This document shows positions 25,072 through 33,626 of a stretch of 64,000 nucleotides of DNA, in pieces. The stretch lies in the NCBI GenBank assembly GCA_003149345.1, contig QFWI01000011.1, positions 310,001 to 374,000 on the forward strand, given 5' to 3'. Source of the stretch: Vampirovibrio chlorellavorus (GTDB lineage: Bacteria > Cyanobacteriota > Vampirovibrionia > Vampirovibrionales > Vampirovibrionaceae). The notes under the pieces were generated by a model, which worked only from the letters and a program-made list of their open reading frames with translations, did not search any database and had not been told where the DNA came from. The translations under genes were made by a program, and so were the position numbers. How positions within the stretch are numbered: the first letter of the stretch is position 1; each line of letters opens with the position of its first letter.

Positions 25072-25536
25072 TCAGTTCTCCCACTTCAGCAATTGAAAGG
25101 CCTGCTGCCAAGTGTAGCGAACTTGTTGCAAGGCGCGTTTTCCCCACAGGGGTAGAACCGTCCAGGGAGCCTTTTCCTGAAAAAACCTGACTTTGCCGCG
25201 AGGTCGATACAAGGCCAGGATGTGTCCCGGTACATCCGCTCCCTGCTTTAAGGCCAGGCTCATTTGGCGCAGCAGTTCCAGTTGGGCATCCAGGTAAAAC
25301 AACTCGGATTTTTGTTTGTCCTCGTCGGCCTCAAAGTGCCATAAGGCCTGATAAGCGCAATCCATGGAGGGGTCTGGCTCGGTGGCAGGTTCCGGCCAGC
25401 GGTTAATGGCAATTCGTGGCTCAATTTGCTCGTCAATGACCGCTTCCAGCAGTTGGGCAGCCCGTTGGCGGCGGGCCAGACGTCCACAATCCGGTATGAA
25501 CTGCATTAGTGGCGGTCGTGACTGGTCTGGGATCAT
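25072..25536 (-). CDS. Hypothetical protein
   Basis: This 154-residue protein of no recognised family has Trp-rich patches (INRWPEP, ALWHFE, WTVLPLWGK, YTWQQ) and a helical middle (LFYLDAQLELLRQMSLALKQG). It has no signal peptide or membrane helix. The start ATG 25536 is set by a GGAAAG site about 6 bases upstream; a longer reading from 25620 lacks one. It is divergent from hemD, with about 90 bases between the starts, so the two may share a control region. Confidence 0.6.
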   Translation of the reverse strand: MIPDQSRPPLMQFIPDCGRLARRQRAAQLLEAVIDEQIEPRIAINRWPEPATEPDPSMDCAYQALWHFEADEDKQKSELFYLDAQLELLRQMSLALKQGADVPGHILALYRPRGKVRFFQEKAPWTVLPLWGKRALQQVRYTWQQAFQLLKWEN

Positions 25537-25625
25537 GCGTTCACTTTCCTTGCCACAGGGCTTCTCTATTTTTATTATAGTAACGTGTTCATTCTTTGCA
25601 GCCCGTTGAACAGAGGACATTGCCC

Positions 25626-26405
25626 ATGGCGGTTGATCCCGGTTTCTCCCTAGCCCCGGCCAGACCGCGTATTCTGGTCACCCGTCCTTTGGAAACGGCA
25701 GGGCCTCATGCTTTTGAGCAAAGCCTGGAGGCTGCTGGCCTTGCGGTTGTGTCGATGCCTTTGATCGAGGTAAAGACCCGGTTGTTGCCAGCGCTGGATT
25801 GGAACCAGTATGATTGGGTGTTTTTTACCAGCAAAAACGCGGTGAGGGCCATAGGACAAAACATCTGGCCCGAATGGAATACCAGTCTCTCCATTGCCTG
25901 CGTTGGCCCGGTCACGGAACAGGCCCTCAAGCCCTATGGGCAGCAAGCCCGGTTCGTTTCCCCGGTGTACGATGCCCGCAGCGCCGTTCAATATTTCGCT
26001 GAACGATACGCTGTGGCCGGTTTGCGTATTCTGTGGCCCTGTGGAAATTTGGCCGATCCGCATTTAAAAACCGGGCTAGAGTCTCAAGGGGCCATTGTCA
26101 CGGCCTGCACGGTTTATGAGACGTGTTTGAAATCCCATTTCAGCCCGCCGGAAAAACAGACTTTGCTGGAGCCCTTTAATCTGGTGGTCTTTACCAGTCC
26201 TTCGGCTGTGGAGGCCTTTCGGCAGGGATGGCAACAGTTGGCCAGCGGGACTGACTTTGACGGCCCTGTGGCCTGTCTGGGCTCCCGTACGGCTCAGGCG
26301 GCTTTACAAGCGTTTGGGCGTGTGGACATCCAGCCGGAGGAATTTACGCTGGCGGCCTTGAGTCAGGCCATCCGGCAGTATTTTGAAACAAAGGAACCAT
26401 GCTAA
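25626..26405 (+). CDS. hemD: Uroporphyrinogen-III synthase
   Basis: This 259-residue HemD-fold protein has two alpha/beta lobes: RILVTRPLETAGPHAFE and DWVFFTSKNAVRAIG in the first, VVFTSPSAVEAF and VACLGSRTAQAAL in the second. The family closes the hydroxymethylbilane ring to uroporphyrinogen III in haem and sirohaem synthesis. Overall conservation in the family is low, so the call rests on these segments. The ATG at 25626 has AGAGGA about 8 bases upstream. The stop overlaps the next gene's start by one base (TAATG). Haem supply fits the cytochrome c genes elsewhere in the window. Confidence 0.88.
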   Translation: MAVDPGFSLAPARPRILVTRPLETAGPHAFEQSLEAAGLAVVSMPLIEVKTRLLPALDWNQYDWVFFTSKNAVRAIGQNIWPEWNTSLSIACVGPVTEQALKPYGQQARFVSPVYDARSAVQYFAERYAVAGLRILWPCGNLADPHLKTGLESQGAIVTACTVYETCLKSHFSPPEKQTLLEPFNLVVFTSPSAVEAFRQGWQQLASGTDFDGPVACLGSRTAQAALQAFGRVDIQPEEFTLAALSQAIRQYFETKEPC

Positions 26406-27019
26406 TGTCTTTTTCCGCCCCGGAATCGACCTCTTTTCCATTTAGCCATATCAACACTGTAGTGCAACCGATCGAGGCCCAAGAGGAACGTCTGAGGGCC
26501 CACTGGTGCTTGCCCAGGGAAGAGGCTCGTTTGTTGTATTTGTTGGCCGTGGTGGGACGCTATCGCCGTTTACTGGAGGTGGGTACCTCCATTGGGTACT
26601 CTACTCTGCACCTGGCTCAGGCGGCCCATATCAACGATGGCACCTTGCACACCATTGATGCCTCCGGGGAGCGCCAGGCAGAAGCCGCTCTCAATCTTCA
26701 GAAGGCCCAGCTGGCGGAGCGGGTGACCTTCCACCCTGGGGACGCCTTGACTGTTATAAACCGGCTGCATGCGGAGGGGCATACGTTTGACCTGATGTTC
26801 ATTGATGCCCGCAAGTCGGAATATACCCAATACCTTCAATGGGCCAATCGGTTGCTGGCCACGGGTGGCTTGCTCATTGCCGATAACACCCGCTCCCATC
26901 GTCATAAAATGCAGGATTTTATTGCGGCGGTTCACGCGGATCCGGCCTGGGAAGTGAGTGACCTGGAGACGCCCAGTGGGCTGGTGGTAGCCCGAAAAAC
27001 CGCCTTTGGTCGGGTGTAA
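26405..27019 (+). CDS. O-methyltransferase (CCoAMT/YrrM-like)
   Basis: This 204-residue SAM-dependent methyltransferase of the O-methyltransferase-3 family shows LLEVGTSIGYSTLHLA for SAM binding, HTIDASGERQAEA, and the metal-site segment DLMFIDARKSEY. DNTRSH lies near the C-terminal metal ligand. Members methylate catechol-like hydroxyls or, for YrrM/TrmR, tRNA wobble uridine modifications; the substrate here is not evident. ATG 26405 shares one base with the hemD stop and has AGGA 9 bases upstream, so it is favoured over ATG 26399. Confidence 0.87.
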   Translation: MSFSAPESTSFPFSHINTVVQPIEAQEERLRAHWCLPREEARLLYLLAVVGRYRRLLEVGTSIGYSTLHLAQAAHINDGTLHTIDASGERQAEAALNLQKAQLAERVTFHPGDALTVINRLHAEGHTFDLMFIDARKSEYTQYLQWANRLLATGGLLIADNTRSHRHKMQDFIAAVHADPAWEVSDLETPSGLVVARKTAFGRV

Positions 27020-27064
27020 GCTCAAAGCAAGGGCGCATCGTGTTTCGCCTGCTGTCACCAGGGA

Positions 27065-27092
27065 TTGAAAATCCATGGATTTACAGTATGAT
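27065..27092 (+). promoter_or_regulatory. Promoter with embedded palindrome upstream of the Nudix/wHTH gene
   Basis: TTGAAA (27065-27070) and TATGAT (27087-27092) are 16 bases apart, and each matches five of six consensus positions. The spacer is filled by a perfect 14-base palindrome AAATCCATGGATTT (27069-27082). A dimeric repressor bound there would block RNA polymerase. The next gene encodes an NrtR-like regulator, which makes autoregulation plausible. Confidence 0.5.
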
Positions 27093-27221
27093 AAACGTAG
27101 CGGAAGCCTGATTTGGTAGGATTGCGCTTCTATCACTGCTTTTAGGGGTATTGGCCGTTCACTTCCCTTGCTACAGGGAAGCTATACATACCGATAGTTC
27201 ATATACAGGCTGATCAATTGG

Positions 27222-27965
27222 ATGGAACCCATGACGGATAGTTTTATTGAAACCATTCAGAAGAGTAAGAATAGCGCTTCAGGTAGTCCCGTACACAGCA
27301 CCGTTTTGTCCTGCTATGAAACGCCGCTGGTGACAGTGGACATTGTGCTTTGTACAGTCATTCAAAACCAGTTGAAAGTGCTTCTGATTCAACGGAAGCA
27401 GCCGCCCTATGAGCATATGTGGGCGATTCCGGGCGGTTTTATTCACGTGGGAGAAACCCTGGAGCAAGCGGCCAGTCGGCGCCTGCTTGAGGAAACCAAT
27501 GTCAACAACATTTATCTGGAGCAGCTGGGCTCCTTTGGCCAGCCAGATCGCGATCCGCGGGCCCGCGTTATCACAGTCGCCTATTACGCCCTGGTTAGCG
27601 CGGAAAAACTACATCTGGAAGCTCATGCCAACGCTGAGGATGTGAAATGGTTTAGCGTGAATGAATTGCCCGAGTTGGCCTTTGACCACCACGAGATTGT
27701 TCAAATGGCGCTGGCCAAACTCAAGCGGCATTTGGAAAGCTCTTCGGTGGCCTTTCAGTTGCTGCCGGAGAAGTTCACCTTGACCGAACTGCAACGCGTT
27801 TACGAACTGGTGTTAGGCAAGCCCCTGGATAAGCGGAATTTCCGCAAGAAAATTCTGGCCTCTGATATTCTCAAAGACACTGGTGAAACCAAAATGGAAG
27901 GCTATCACCGTCCAGCGCAATTATATGCCTTTACCCGGCGCTCTCCCGTGACCCAAGCCTCCTAG
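27222..27965 (+). CDS. Nudix domain plus winged-helix protein (NrtR-like regulator)
   Basis: This 247-residue protein has a Nudix fold at residues 30-165 and a C-terminal winged helix (about 185-240; FTLTELQRVYELVLGKPLDKRNFRKKIL). This is the layout of NrtR repressors of NAD-linked or sugar-catabolic genes, which sense ADP-ribose-like ligands. The Nudix box reads GGFIHVGETLEQAASRR followed by LLEET, so the first Glu of the RE-x2-EE core is Arg. That suggests weak or lost hydrolase activity and a sensor role. The start is ATG 27222 or 27231; neither has a clear ribosome site. A palindrome within its predicted promoter supports autoregulation. Confidence 0.85.
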   Translation: MEPMTDSFIETIQKSKNSASGSPVHSTVLSCYETPLVTVDIVLCTVIQNQLKVLLIQRKQPPYEHMWAIPGGFIHVGETLEQAASRRLLEETNVNNIYLEQLGSFGQPDRDPRARVITVAYYALVSAEKLHLEAHANAEDVKWFSVNELPELAFDHHEIVQMALAKLKRHLESSSVAFQLLPEKFTLTELQRVYELVLGKPLDKRNFRKKILASDILKDTGETKMEGYHRPAQLYAFTRRSPVTQAS

Positions 27966-27998
27966 CCTGGTCGTCTGCTCTGATATTGAAGACTCTAG

Positions 27999-28030
27999 CC
28001 GCCCTTGTCCACTGCGATTGGGGCGGTTTT
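27999..28030 (+). terminator. Intrinsic terminator after the Nudix/wHTH gene
   Basis: CCGCCC (27999-28004) pairs with GGGCGG (28021-28026), followed by TTTT. The stem is short and the loop of 16 bases is long, so this is a moderate call. Confidence 0.5.
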
Positions 28031-28071
28031 GCTATGGCTTGAAGTCTTTTGGAAGCATCATAAAACGCACA

Positions 28072-28101
28072 AAAAACCCTGGGCCGAAACCCAGGGTTTT
28101 T
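28072..28101 (-). terminator. Intrinsic terminator of the porin gene
   Basis: AAAAACCCTGGG (28072-28083) and CCCAGGGTTTTT (28090-28101) form a perfect 12-bp stem over a 6-base loop. The A/T flanks make it usable from both strands, so it can also back up the terminator of the convergent gene. Confidence 0.85.
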
Positions 28102-28127
28102 CTTGCTTGTTCTTGAGATTCGAGATC

Positions 28128-30032
28128 CTAGAACGCGTAGCTGGTTCTCAAACCGATGACCCAGGTATTGCCATTTTGTTGGATACCGAAGCCATTGTTG
28201 ATGAACTGTACGCTGGGAATGATGGAAATCGCATCGTTGACAGCCCACTTGTAGTAAGCTTCAGCGGTGTGTTCCCAAGATTGGTTGAAGCGGGTACGGT
28301 TGAAGTTGTTTTGACCCATGTTGTTTTTGTACAGGTCAACCACAGCGTAGCCGATACCGAACACGTCGTTCTCACGAACTCCGAAGACTTTCATGGGAAC
28401 GTTCAACACGCCGGAGATGGACTGACGAACAGCCACGGTGAAGGGGCTGAAGGCAGCGTTTCCACCACGGGTGGTGGCGCCAAAACTACCCAACAGCTGG
28501 TTGTTGCTGTTCAGGAAGAAGTTGTTTTGGCCACCGTTGCTGTACAAGTAGTTCACGGTCGTACCGATGCCTTTGTACCACTCCTGGTTCCAGCCAGCGT
28601 ACACAGCGTTCACGCTGTAGGTGCCAGCGCCGGAACGGAAGCCAGTCAGACCACCGGAACGGTTGGTGGGAACAACAGCGTCGCCAGCAGCGTTCACAAA
28701 TCTGCTACCGCCGGTCAGGTAGTTGTTAGCGTTGTTGCTGTTACCAGCAGACCACACGTTGTAACCACCAGCGTACACGTTACCGGGTACGTCAAACAGA
28801 CGATAGTTCAAGCGGGCTTCGTAAGTGGCGGACAAGCCGTCCATTGCATCACCCACGTTGAAGGTGCCGACACCGGTGGTCAAATCGGCGCTCAGATCAT
28901 CGGAGCCCAATTTTTGGTGCCACTGGTAAGCAATCATGGGGTTGCTTTGGTTGATAGCGATACCGGGGGTGTTTACGAAAGCACTGTTCTGGAACTGGGT
29001 GTTTTCGTTTCCACGGTATGGGCTCTTGTCATAGAGGTAGCGCCAGGGCATGGAACCGACGTACAAGTCGCCAGTGGTAGCCCAGTTGCTATCATCGGAA
29101 CCAGCACCCAACATCCAGTCAGTCAACAGAGGAATACCGGATTTGAAGTGTTGGTGGTAGTGCAGGTCTTCCAGGTACAGGTAGGAACGCACGTTGGTGC
29201 CGACGGAACCGCCGCCAATTCCTCTGTTGCCGAAGCCTTCGTTACCCAGAGCCGCATCGCTGGCGATTCTGGACAAGCTGTTGTAAGAGCCGATAGCGCC
29301 TGCGTTGTTTTGCTGGGCGGCGTTCGGAGAAATACGCCCAAATGCGGCAATCAAGCGAGTGTGGATTTCACCGGCGCCGATCTTGGAGTCTTCCTTGTCT
29401 TCTCTCACCGGGACATCCATGGTCAAACGCAGACGACCGATGGCGCTGATAGCGTCACGGATACCGTCACGACCGCTGTTACGACCGCTCAGTTGGTCAC
29501 GGGCACCGGAACGGTTCATATCGGCCAAAATACCAATGCTGGCATCCCCGTGCAACTGGGTTCTTTCCAGCAAGCTCAAACGCTGATCTTGCTCGGCGTT
29601 TTTAGCTTCAATGGCGCTGGCGCGGGATTCCAGAGCTTCGGTACGAGCTTGCAAAGCAGCCAACTCGTTTTTGAATTCATCTTGCAGACGGGCCAGCGTT
29701 TCGAGGTCCGCTTTATCAGCTTTCTCGGCACCCAGGCGAGCCAGGTCACGGCCAACGGATTTAATCAACGCGTTGAGGGCAGCAGCCAACTCCCAGCGAG
29801 TCGCATTGCGCTCTCCGCGGAAAGTGTGATCCGGGTACCCTTCGATAACGTCGTACTTTTCAACCAAATCCTGCAGCGCTTCGTAAGCCCAGTGGTTTTG
29901 GTTTACATCAGTCAGCTCGTCCACGCTGGTAATGGCATGGGCGGACGTCGTCGAACCAATGAAGGCACCGGTAGCTCCCGTCAGGAAGATGCTTGCCGCA
30001 AGCAGCAAGGGTGTCACTCTTCTTGAAGTCAT
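28128..30032 (-). CDS. SLH-domain outer-membrane porin (cyanobacterial type)
   Basis: This 634-residue exported protein has a signal peptide ending near AHA. One S-layer homology domain follows (VNQNHWAYEALQDLVEKY, then GYPDHTFRGERNATRWE). A coiled coil (about residues 105-170) comes next, and then a long beta-barrel that ends in Phe (RTSYAF), the usual signal for outer-membrane assembly. This order matches cyanobacterial SomA/OprB-like porins, in which the SLH domain binds the peptidoglycan-linked polysaccharide and the barrel transports small solutes or ions. ATG 30032 is set by AGGAG about 11 bases upstream. Strong terminator and uniform codon choice suggest abundant expression. Confidence 0.9.
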   Translation of the reverse strand: MTSRRVTPLLLAASIFLTGATGAFIGSTTSAHAITSVDELTDVNQNHWAYEALQDLVEKYDVIEGYPDHTFRGERNATRWELAAALNALIKSVGRDLARLGAEKADKADLETLARLQDEFKNELAALQARTEALESRASAIEAKNAEQDQRLSLLERTQLHGDASIGILADMNRSGARDQLSGRNSGRDGIRDAISAIGRLRLTMDVPVREDKEDSKIGAGEIHTRLIAAFGRISPNAAQQNNAGAIGSYNSLSRIASDAALGNEGFGNRGIGGGSVGTNVRSYLYLEDLHYHQHFKSGIPLLTDWMLGAGSDDSNWATTGDLYVGSMPWRYLYDKSPYRGNENTQFQNSAFVNTPGIAINQSNPMIAYQWHQKLGSDDLSADLTTGVGTFNVGDAMDGLSATYEARLNYRLFDVPGNVYAGGYNVWSAGNSNNANNYLTGGSRFVNAAGDAVVPTNRSGGLTGFRSGAGTYSVNAVYAGWNQEWYKGIGTTVNYLYSNGGQNNFFLNSNNQLLGSFGATTRGGNAAFSPFTVAVRQSISGVLNVPMKVFGVRENDVFGIGYAVVDLYKNNMGQNNFNRTRFNQSWEHTAEAYYKWAVNDAISIIPSVQFINNGFGIQQNGNTWVIGLRTSYAF

Positions 30033-30394
30033 ATCTAACTCAACTCCTATTTGGTTCAATAACAATTTGACTTACCTTATACCTACCTTAATTAACTGAA
30101 AGTCCTTCTACCCACCAAACGCAAAAGCAACCTTCGAGAGTTAGCATCCTAGCACTTCCATAAAAAGTTGCCAACGCTACGGCGAATGTCTTCACAAGAT
30201 CTTAATTCCTGCCCCGGAAACTCGCTTCCCGTTGTTTCTATTATAAAAAGGTACAGTTTGGGGCGGGTCATTCTTTGCATAATCTTTATCCAGAATAATT
30301 TCAACTCTGTAGCTGGATTTTAAAATTGACTTGAGCTTTCGCCAAAGTGCAATCTGCAATCCACCGGATGAACAAACTGAACAAAATAATGGCT
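30033..30394. other. Intergenic region between alaS and the porin gene
   Basis: This 362-base stretch has no gene. It holds the ribosome site of the porin gene and, on the - strand at 30240-30245, a TATAAT hexamer without a good -35 box at normal spacing. If used, it would give a leader of about 200 bases. The part nearest the gene is AT-rich with short TACCTTA-type repeats. Nothing else can be named. Confidence 0.5.
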
Positions 30395-33076
30395 TCAGCG
30401 TAAAACCGGGCTGAGTATGTTTTCGACGGCTTTTAACGCCTCTTGAATGCGAGCGCTGTTTTTTCCACCCGCTTGCGCAAAATTGGGCTTTCCGCCGCCG
30501 CCGCCTTCACAAATCTGGGCGGCCTGCTTCACCAGCTCGCCAGCCTTGATGCCTTGCTTGACGTAATCCTCGGAAACGCTGGCCACAAAAGCGGCCTTCT
30601 GATCTGCGTCTCCGGCCAGGACGATCACATGGGGCCCGCAGGCCTTGGCCAGCTTTTCGGCAATCAGCTTCAATCCATCCACGCTGTAGCCTTTCAAAAA
30701 GTGAACCAGGATGGGACGATCGGGCGTGAGGTGCTCCTGTAAGCCTTTGATTTCCTGTAACGCCAATTTCTCTTCCAGGCTACGGATGGTTTTTTCCCGG
30801 TTTTTCAGCTCTTCCACCAGTTTTTGCACCTTGCCGGGTACTTCTTTGGCAGGGCTTTTCAGTAGCTCGGCCATATCCCGCATGTCTAATTCCAGCTGCT
30901 TAAACTGCCTGTAGGCTTTTTCGCCGGCCACAATCTCAATCCGCCGGACGCCAGAGGCAATGGCCCCTTCTGACATGATTTTAACCAGGGCAATTTCCCC
31001 CAGTTGCATAACATGGGTGCCGCCACACAGCTCTTTGCTGGCTTCGCCGTAAGAAATCACCCGGACTTCATCGCCGTATTTTTCGCCAGCCATCAGAATG
31101 GCCCCGGATTGACGGGCCGCCTCGATGGGGAGGATTTCCGCATTTCGGACGATATTTTCCTGAATCCACTTATTGATCAGGGCTTCTGCCCGGGCCAATT
31201 CATCGGGTTTGAGGCCCCGGTTGAAGGTGAAGTCAAACCGGGCCCCGTCCGGGGAAACATGGGAGCCCGCCTGGGTGACCGAATCGCCTAAAACCTCTCG
31301 CAAAGCCCCTTGTAGTAGGTGGGTGGCTGTATGATGAATGGCCGCATGCTGGCGAGCGACGGGATCCACGTGGGCCACAATGCTATCGCCCACACTGAGT
31401 CCTTCACCCTGGTCGTACAGGCAGTGGTGTACAAATAAATCACCCACCTTGGTCACGTCATTGACCACCACAGTGAGGCCTTGATACCCGTTATCGCTGG
31501 AAAAAGAGCCCCGATCGCCTACTTGCCCACCGGATTCGGCGTAAAAAGGCGTGATATCCAGAATGGCCTGGAAGGGTTGATTGGTACCTTCTACTTTTTG
31601 CACTTCCTCGCCGTTAACAATCAGCGCTTTGACCGTGGCTACTGCGCTTAGTTGGTCATATCCCACGAATTGGGTGCTGCCGACCCGGCTGAGCAGCTCG
31701 CTATAGAGTTGATCCTTGACGATGGCCTCGCCTTTACCCCGGGCGGAGCGAGCTTTGTCCCGCTGGGCTTCCAAAGCCGCCTCAAAGCCGTCCTGATCAA
31801 TGGCGAAACCTTCCTCTTGGGCGATATCGTGGGTGAGTTCCAGGGGAAAGCCATAGGTGTCGTAGAGCTTGAACACATCCTCGCCGGGAACGGTTTTCAG
31901 GCCTTCAGTCTTGAGGCGCTCCAGCGTTTCCTCCAGAATTTTGGAGCCCCGTTCCAGGGTTTCCAGAAAGCGTTTTTCTTCCAGCTTCACGGTTTCCACA
32001 ATGTGATCGTAGCGGCTGCGTAACTCCTCGTAAGGGGTTTGGTAGTGGTTGCGTACCGTGGCCACCAGTTGATAGAGGAAGGGCTCCTGGAAGCCCAGGT
32101 ATTTTTTGCCGTAACGTACCGCCCGGCGTAGCAACATGCGAATGATGTAGCCCCGGCCTTCGTTGCTGGGGGTAATGCCGTCGGCCACTGCAAAGCTGAT
32201 GCAGCGGATGTGGTCGGCGACGATTTTCATAGCCACATCGGTTGCTTCACTTTGTTTGTAAGGGGTTTTACAGAGTTTGGAAACCTGATCCACCAAGGGG
32301 AAGAGTAAATCGGTCTCAAAGGTGTTGTCCTTCCCCTGTATGACCATGGCAATGCGCTCCAGCCCCATGCCGGTATCCACATTTTTGTTCTCCAGCGGGG
32401 TGCGTTTGCCCGTTTCATCCTGGAAAAGTTGCATGAACACCAGATTCCAGATTTCCACGAAGCGGTCTTCATCCAGCAAATCCGGGTTGCTCTCCGGGCT
32501 TCCTGCGGGCAGTCCGCCCCGGTCGTAAAAAATCTCCGAGCAAGGGCCGCAAGGTCCGGTGGGGCCGGGTGGCCCCCAGAAGTTGTCTTTTTCGCCCCGG
32601 CCAATAATCTGGTTTAGGGGGATACCGGCAATCTCGTGCCAGAGTTGGCGGGCTTCATCATCGTCCTGAAAAACGGTCACCCACAGTTTCTCTCGGGGCA
32701 GGCCCAATTCCTGGGTGACAAACTGCCAGGCGCAGGTAATGGCCTCTCGCTTAAAGTAGTCCCCAAAGCTGAAGTTACCCAGCATTTCAAAAAACGTATG
32801 GTGGCGGGGGGTGCGGCCCACGTATTCCAGGTCGGAGGCTTTGCCGCTGACCCGGGCGCATTTCTGGACACTGACCACGCGGGGAGGGGTTGGTGGCGGC
32901 TCGATCCCCAGAAAAATGGGCACAAAGGGCAGCATTCCCGCCGGGGTCAACAGGACGGTAGGGTTACTGGGCACCAGGCTGGCGCTGGGTTGGTGTTTGT
33001 GGCCGTATTGCTCGGCAAAAAAACGAATGAACTTTTCTCGAATAGTCGCGCCTGAAAGTGTGCCCGAAAGTGCCAT
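30395..33076 (-). CDS. alaS: Alanyl-tRNA synthetase
   Basis: This 893-residue class II synthetase is of normal length and complete. It has the catalytic domain at residues 1-450 ([42 protein letters not shown]-type motif 2 region, [10 protein letters not shown] motif 3). The editing domain shows the zinc-type motif HHTATHLLQ together with ELCGGTHV. The C-terminal C-Ala domain has [15 protein letters not shown]. It charges tRNA-Ala and clears mischarged Ser or Gly. It is divergent from the STAS gene. Confidence 0.97.
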   Translation of the reverse strand: [893 protein letters not shown]

Positions 33077-33242
33077 GTTACAAGGGATCCTCCAATACTT
33101 TGCCTTCAGTGTAACTGAGGGGCATTGAAATATCTACTACACCATCCAAAGGATTCTGGGAGGGCCCGGCGCTCTTCCCCTTGCATAAAACAATGGGATA
33201 ATAGAACATAAAAAATAGGACAGATGTTCGAGGGAGTGGTCT

Positions 33243-33584
33243 ATGAGTACCGAAACCAAGATATTGAGCCGGGATAGTGGCGACAAGACCATTGTGGATA
33301 TTGAAGCGCAAAACGTGGACTTTCGGAATTGCGAAGCCATTAAATCCTCTGTGGCGGGCTTTGTGTCCCAGGGGCAGAAAAATATTATTTTGAACCTCAG
33401 CAAGGTCAGCTTTATGGATAGTTCCGGGCTGAGCGTCATGCTGTTTTGCAAGCGGGTTTGCGATGAGGCCGGGGGCACCTTTGGGGCTTTTGGCTTGCAG
33501 AACTACGTCAACAACCTGGTGAATCTGACCAACCTGAACAAAACCATTCCAATTTATGCCAGCGAGGCAGATGCCACCGGTTAA
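33243..33584 (+). CDS. STAS-domain anti-sigma factor antagonist
   Basis: This 113-residue single STAS domain is of SpoIIAA/RsbV type, with the phospho-acceptor motif MDSSGLSV (predicted Ser60) and the preceding strand NIILNLSKVSF. In this family an unphosphorylated antagonist binds an anti-sigma kinase and frees a sigma factor. No anti-sigma kinase, PP2C phosphatase or sigma factor gene lies nearby, so its partners must be elsewhere. It has a GAGGGAG ribosome site. Confidence 0.9.
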   Translation: MSTETKILSRDSGDKTIVDIEAQNVDFRNCEAIKSSVAGFVSQGQKNIILNLSKVSFMDSSGLSVMLFCKRVCDEAGGTFGAFGLQNYVNNLVNLTNLNKTIPIYASEADATG

Positions 33585-33626
33585 ACGCTGGGCTGGTTGT
33601 GACTGGCTGGGTTGTTGGTTGACCAA

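Noticed and set aside
28005..30026. A long open frame of about 670 codons on the + strand opposite the porin gene
   Set aside because: It is a shadow of the porin coding strand. The product is a low-complexity Val/Gly/Thr chain with no domain, whereas the - strand product has a signal peptide, an SLH domain and a barrel end.
33181..33203. TTGCAT and GATAAT as a promoter for the STAS gene
   Set aside because: The two hexamers are only 11 bases apart, too close for sigma-70.
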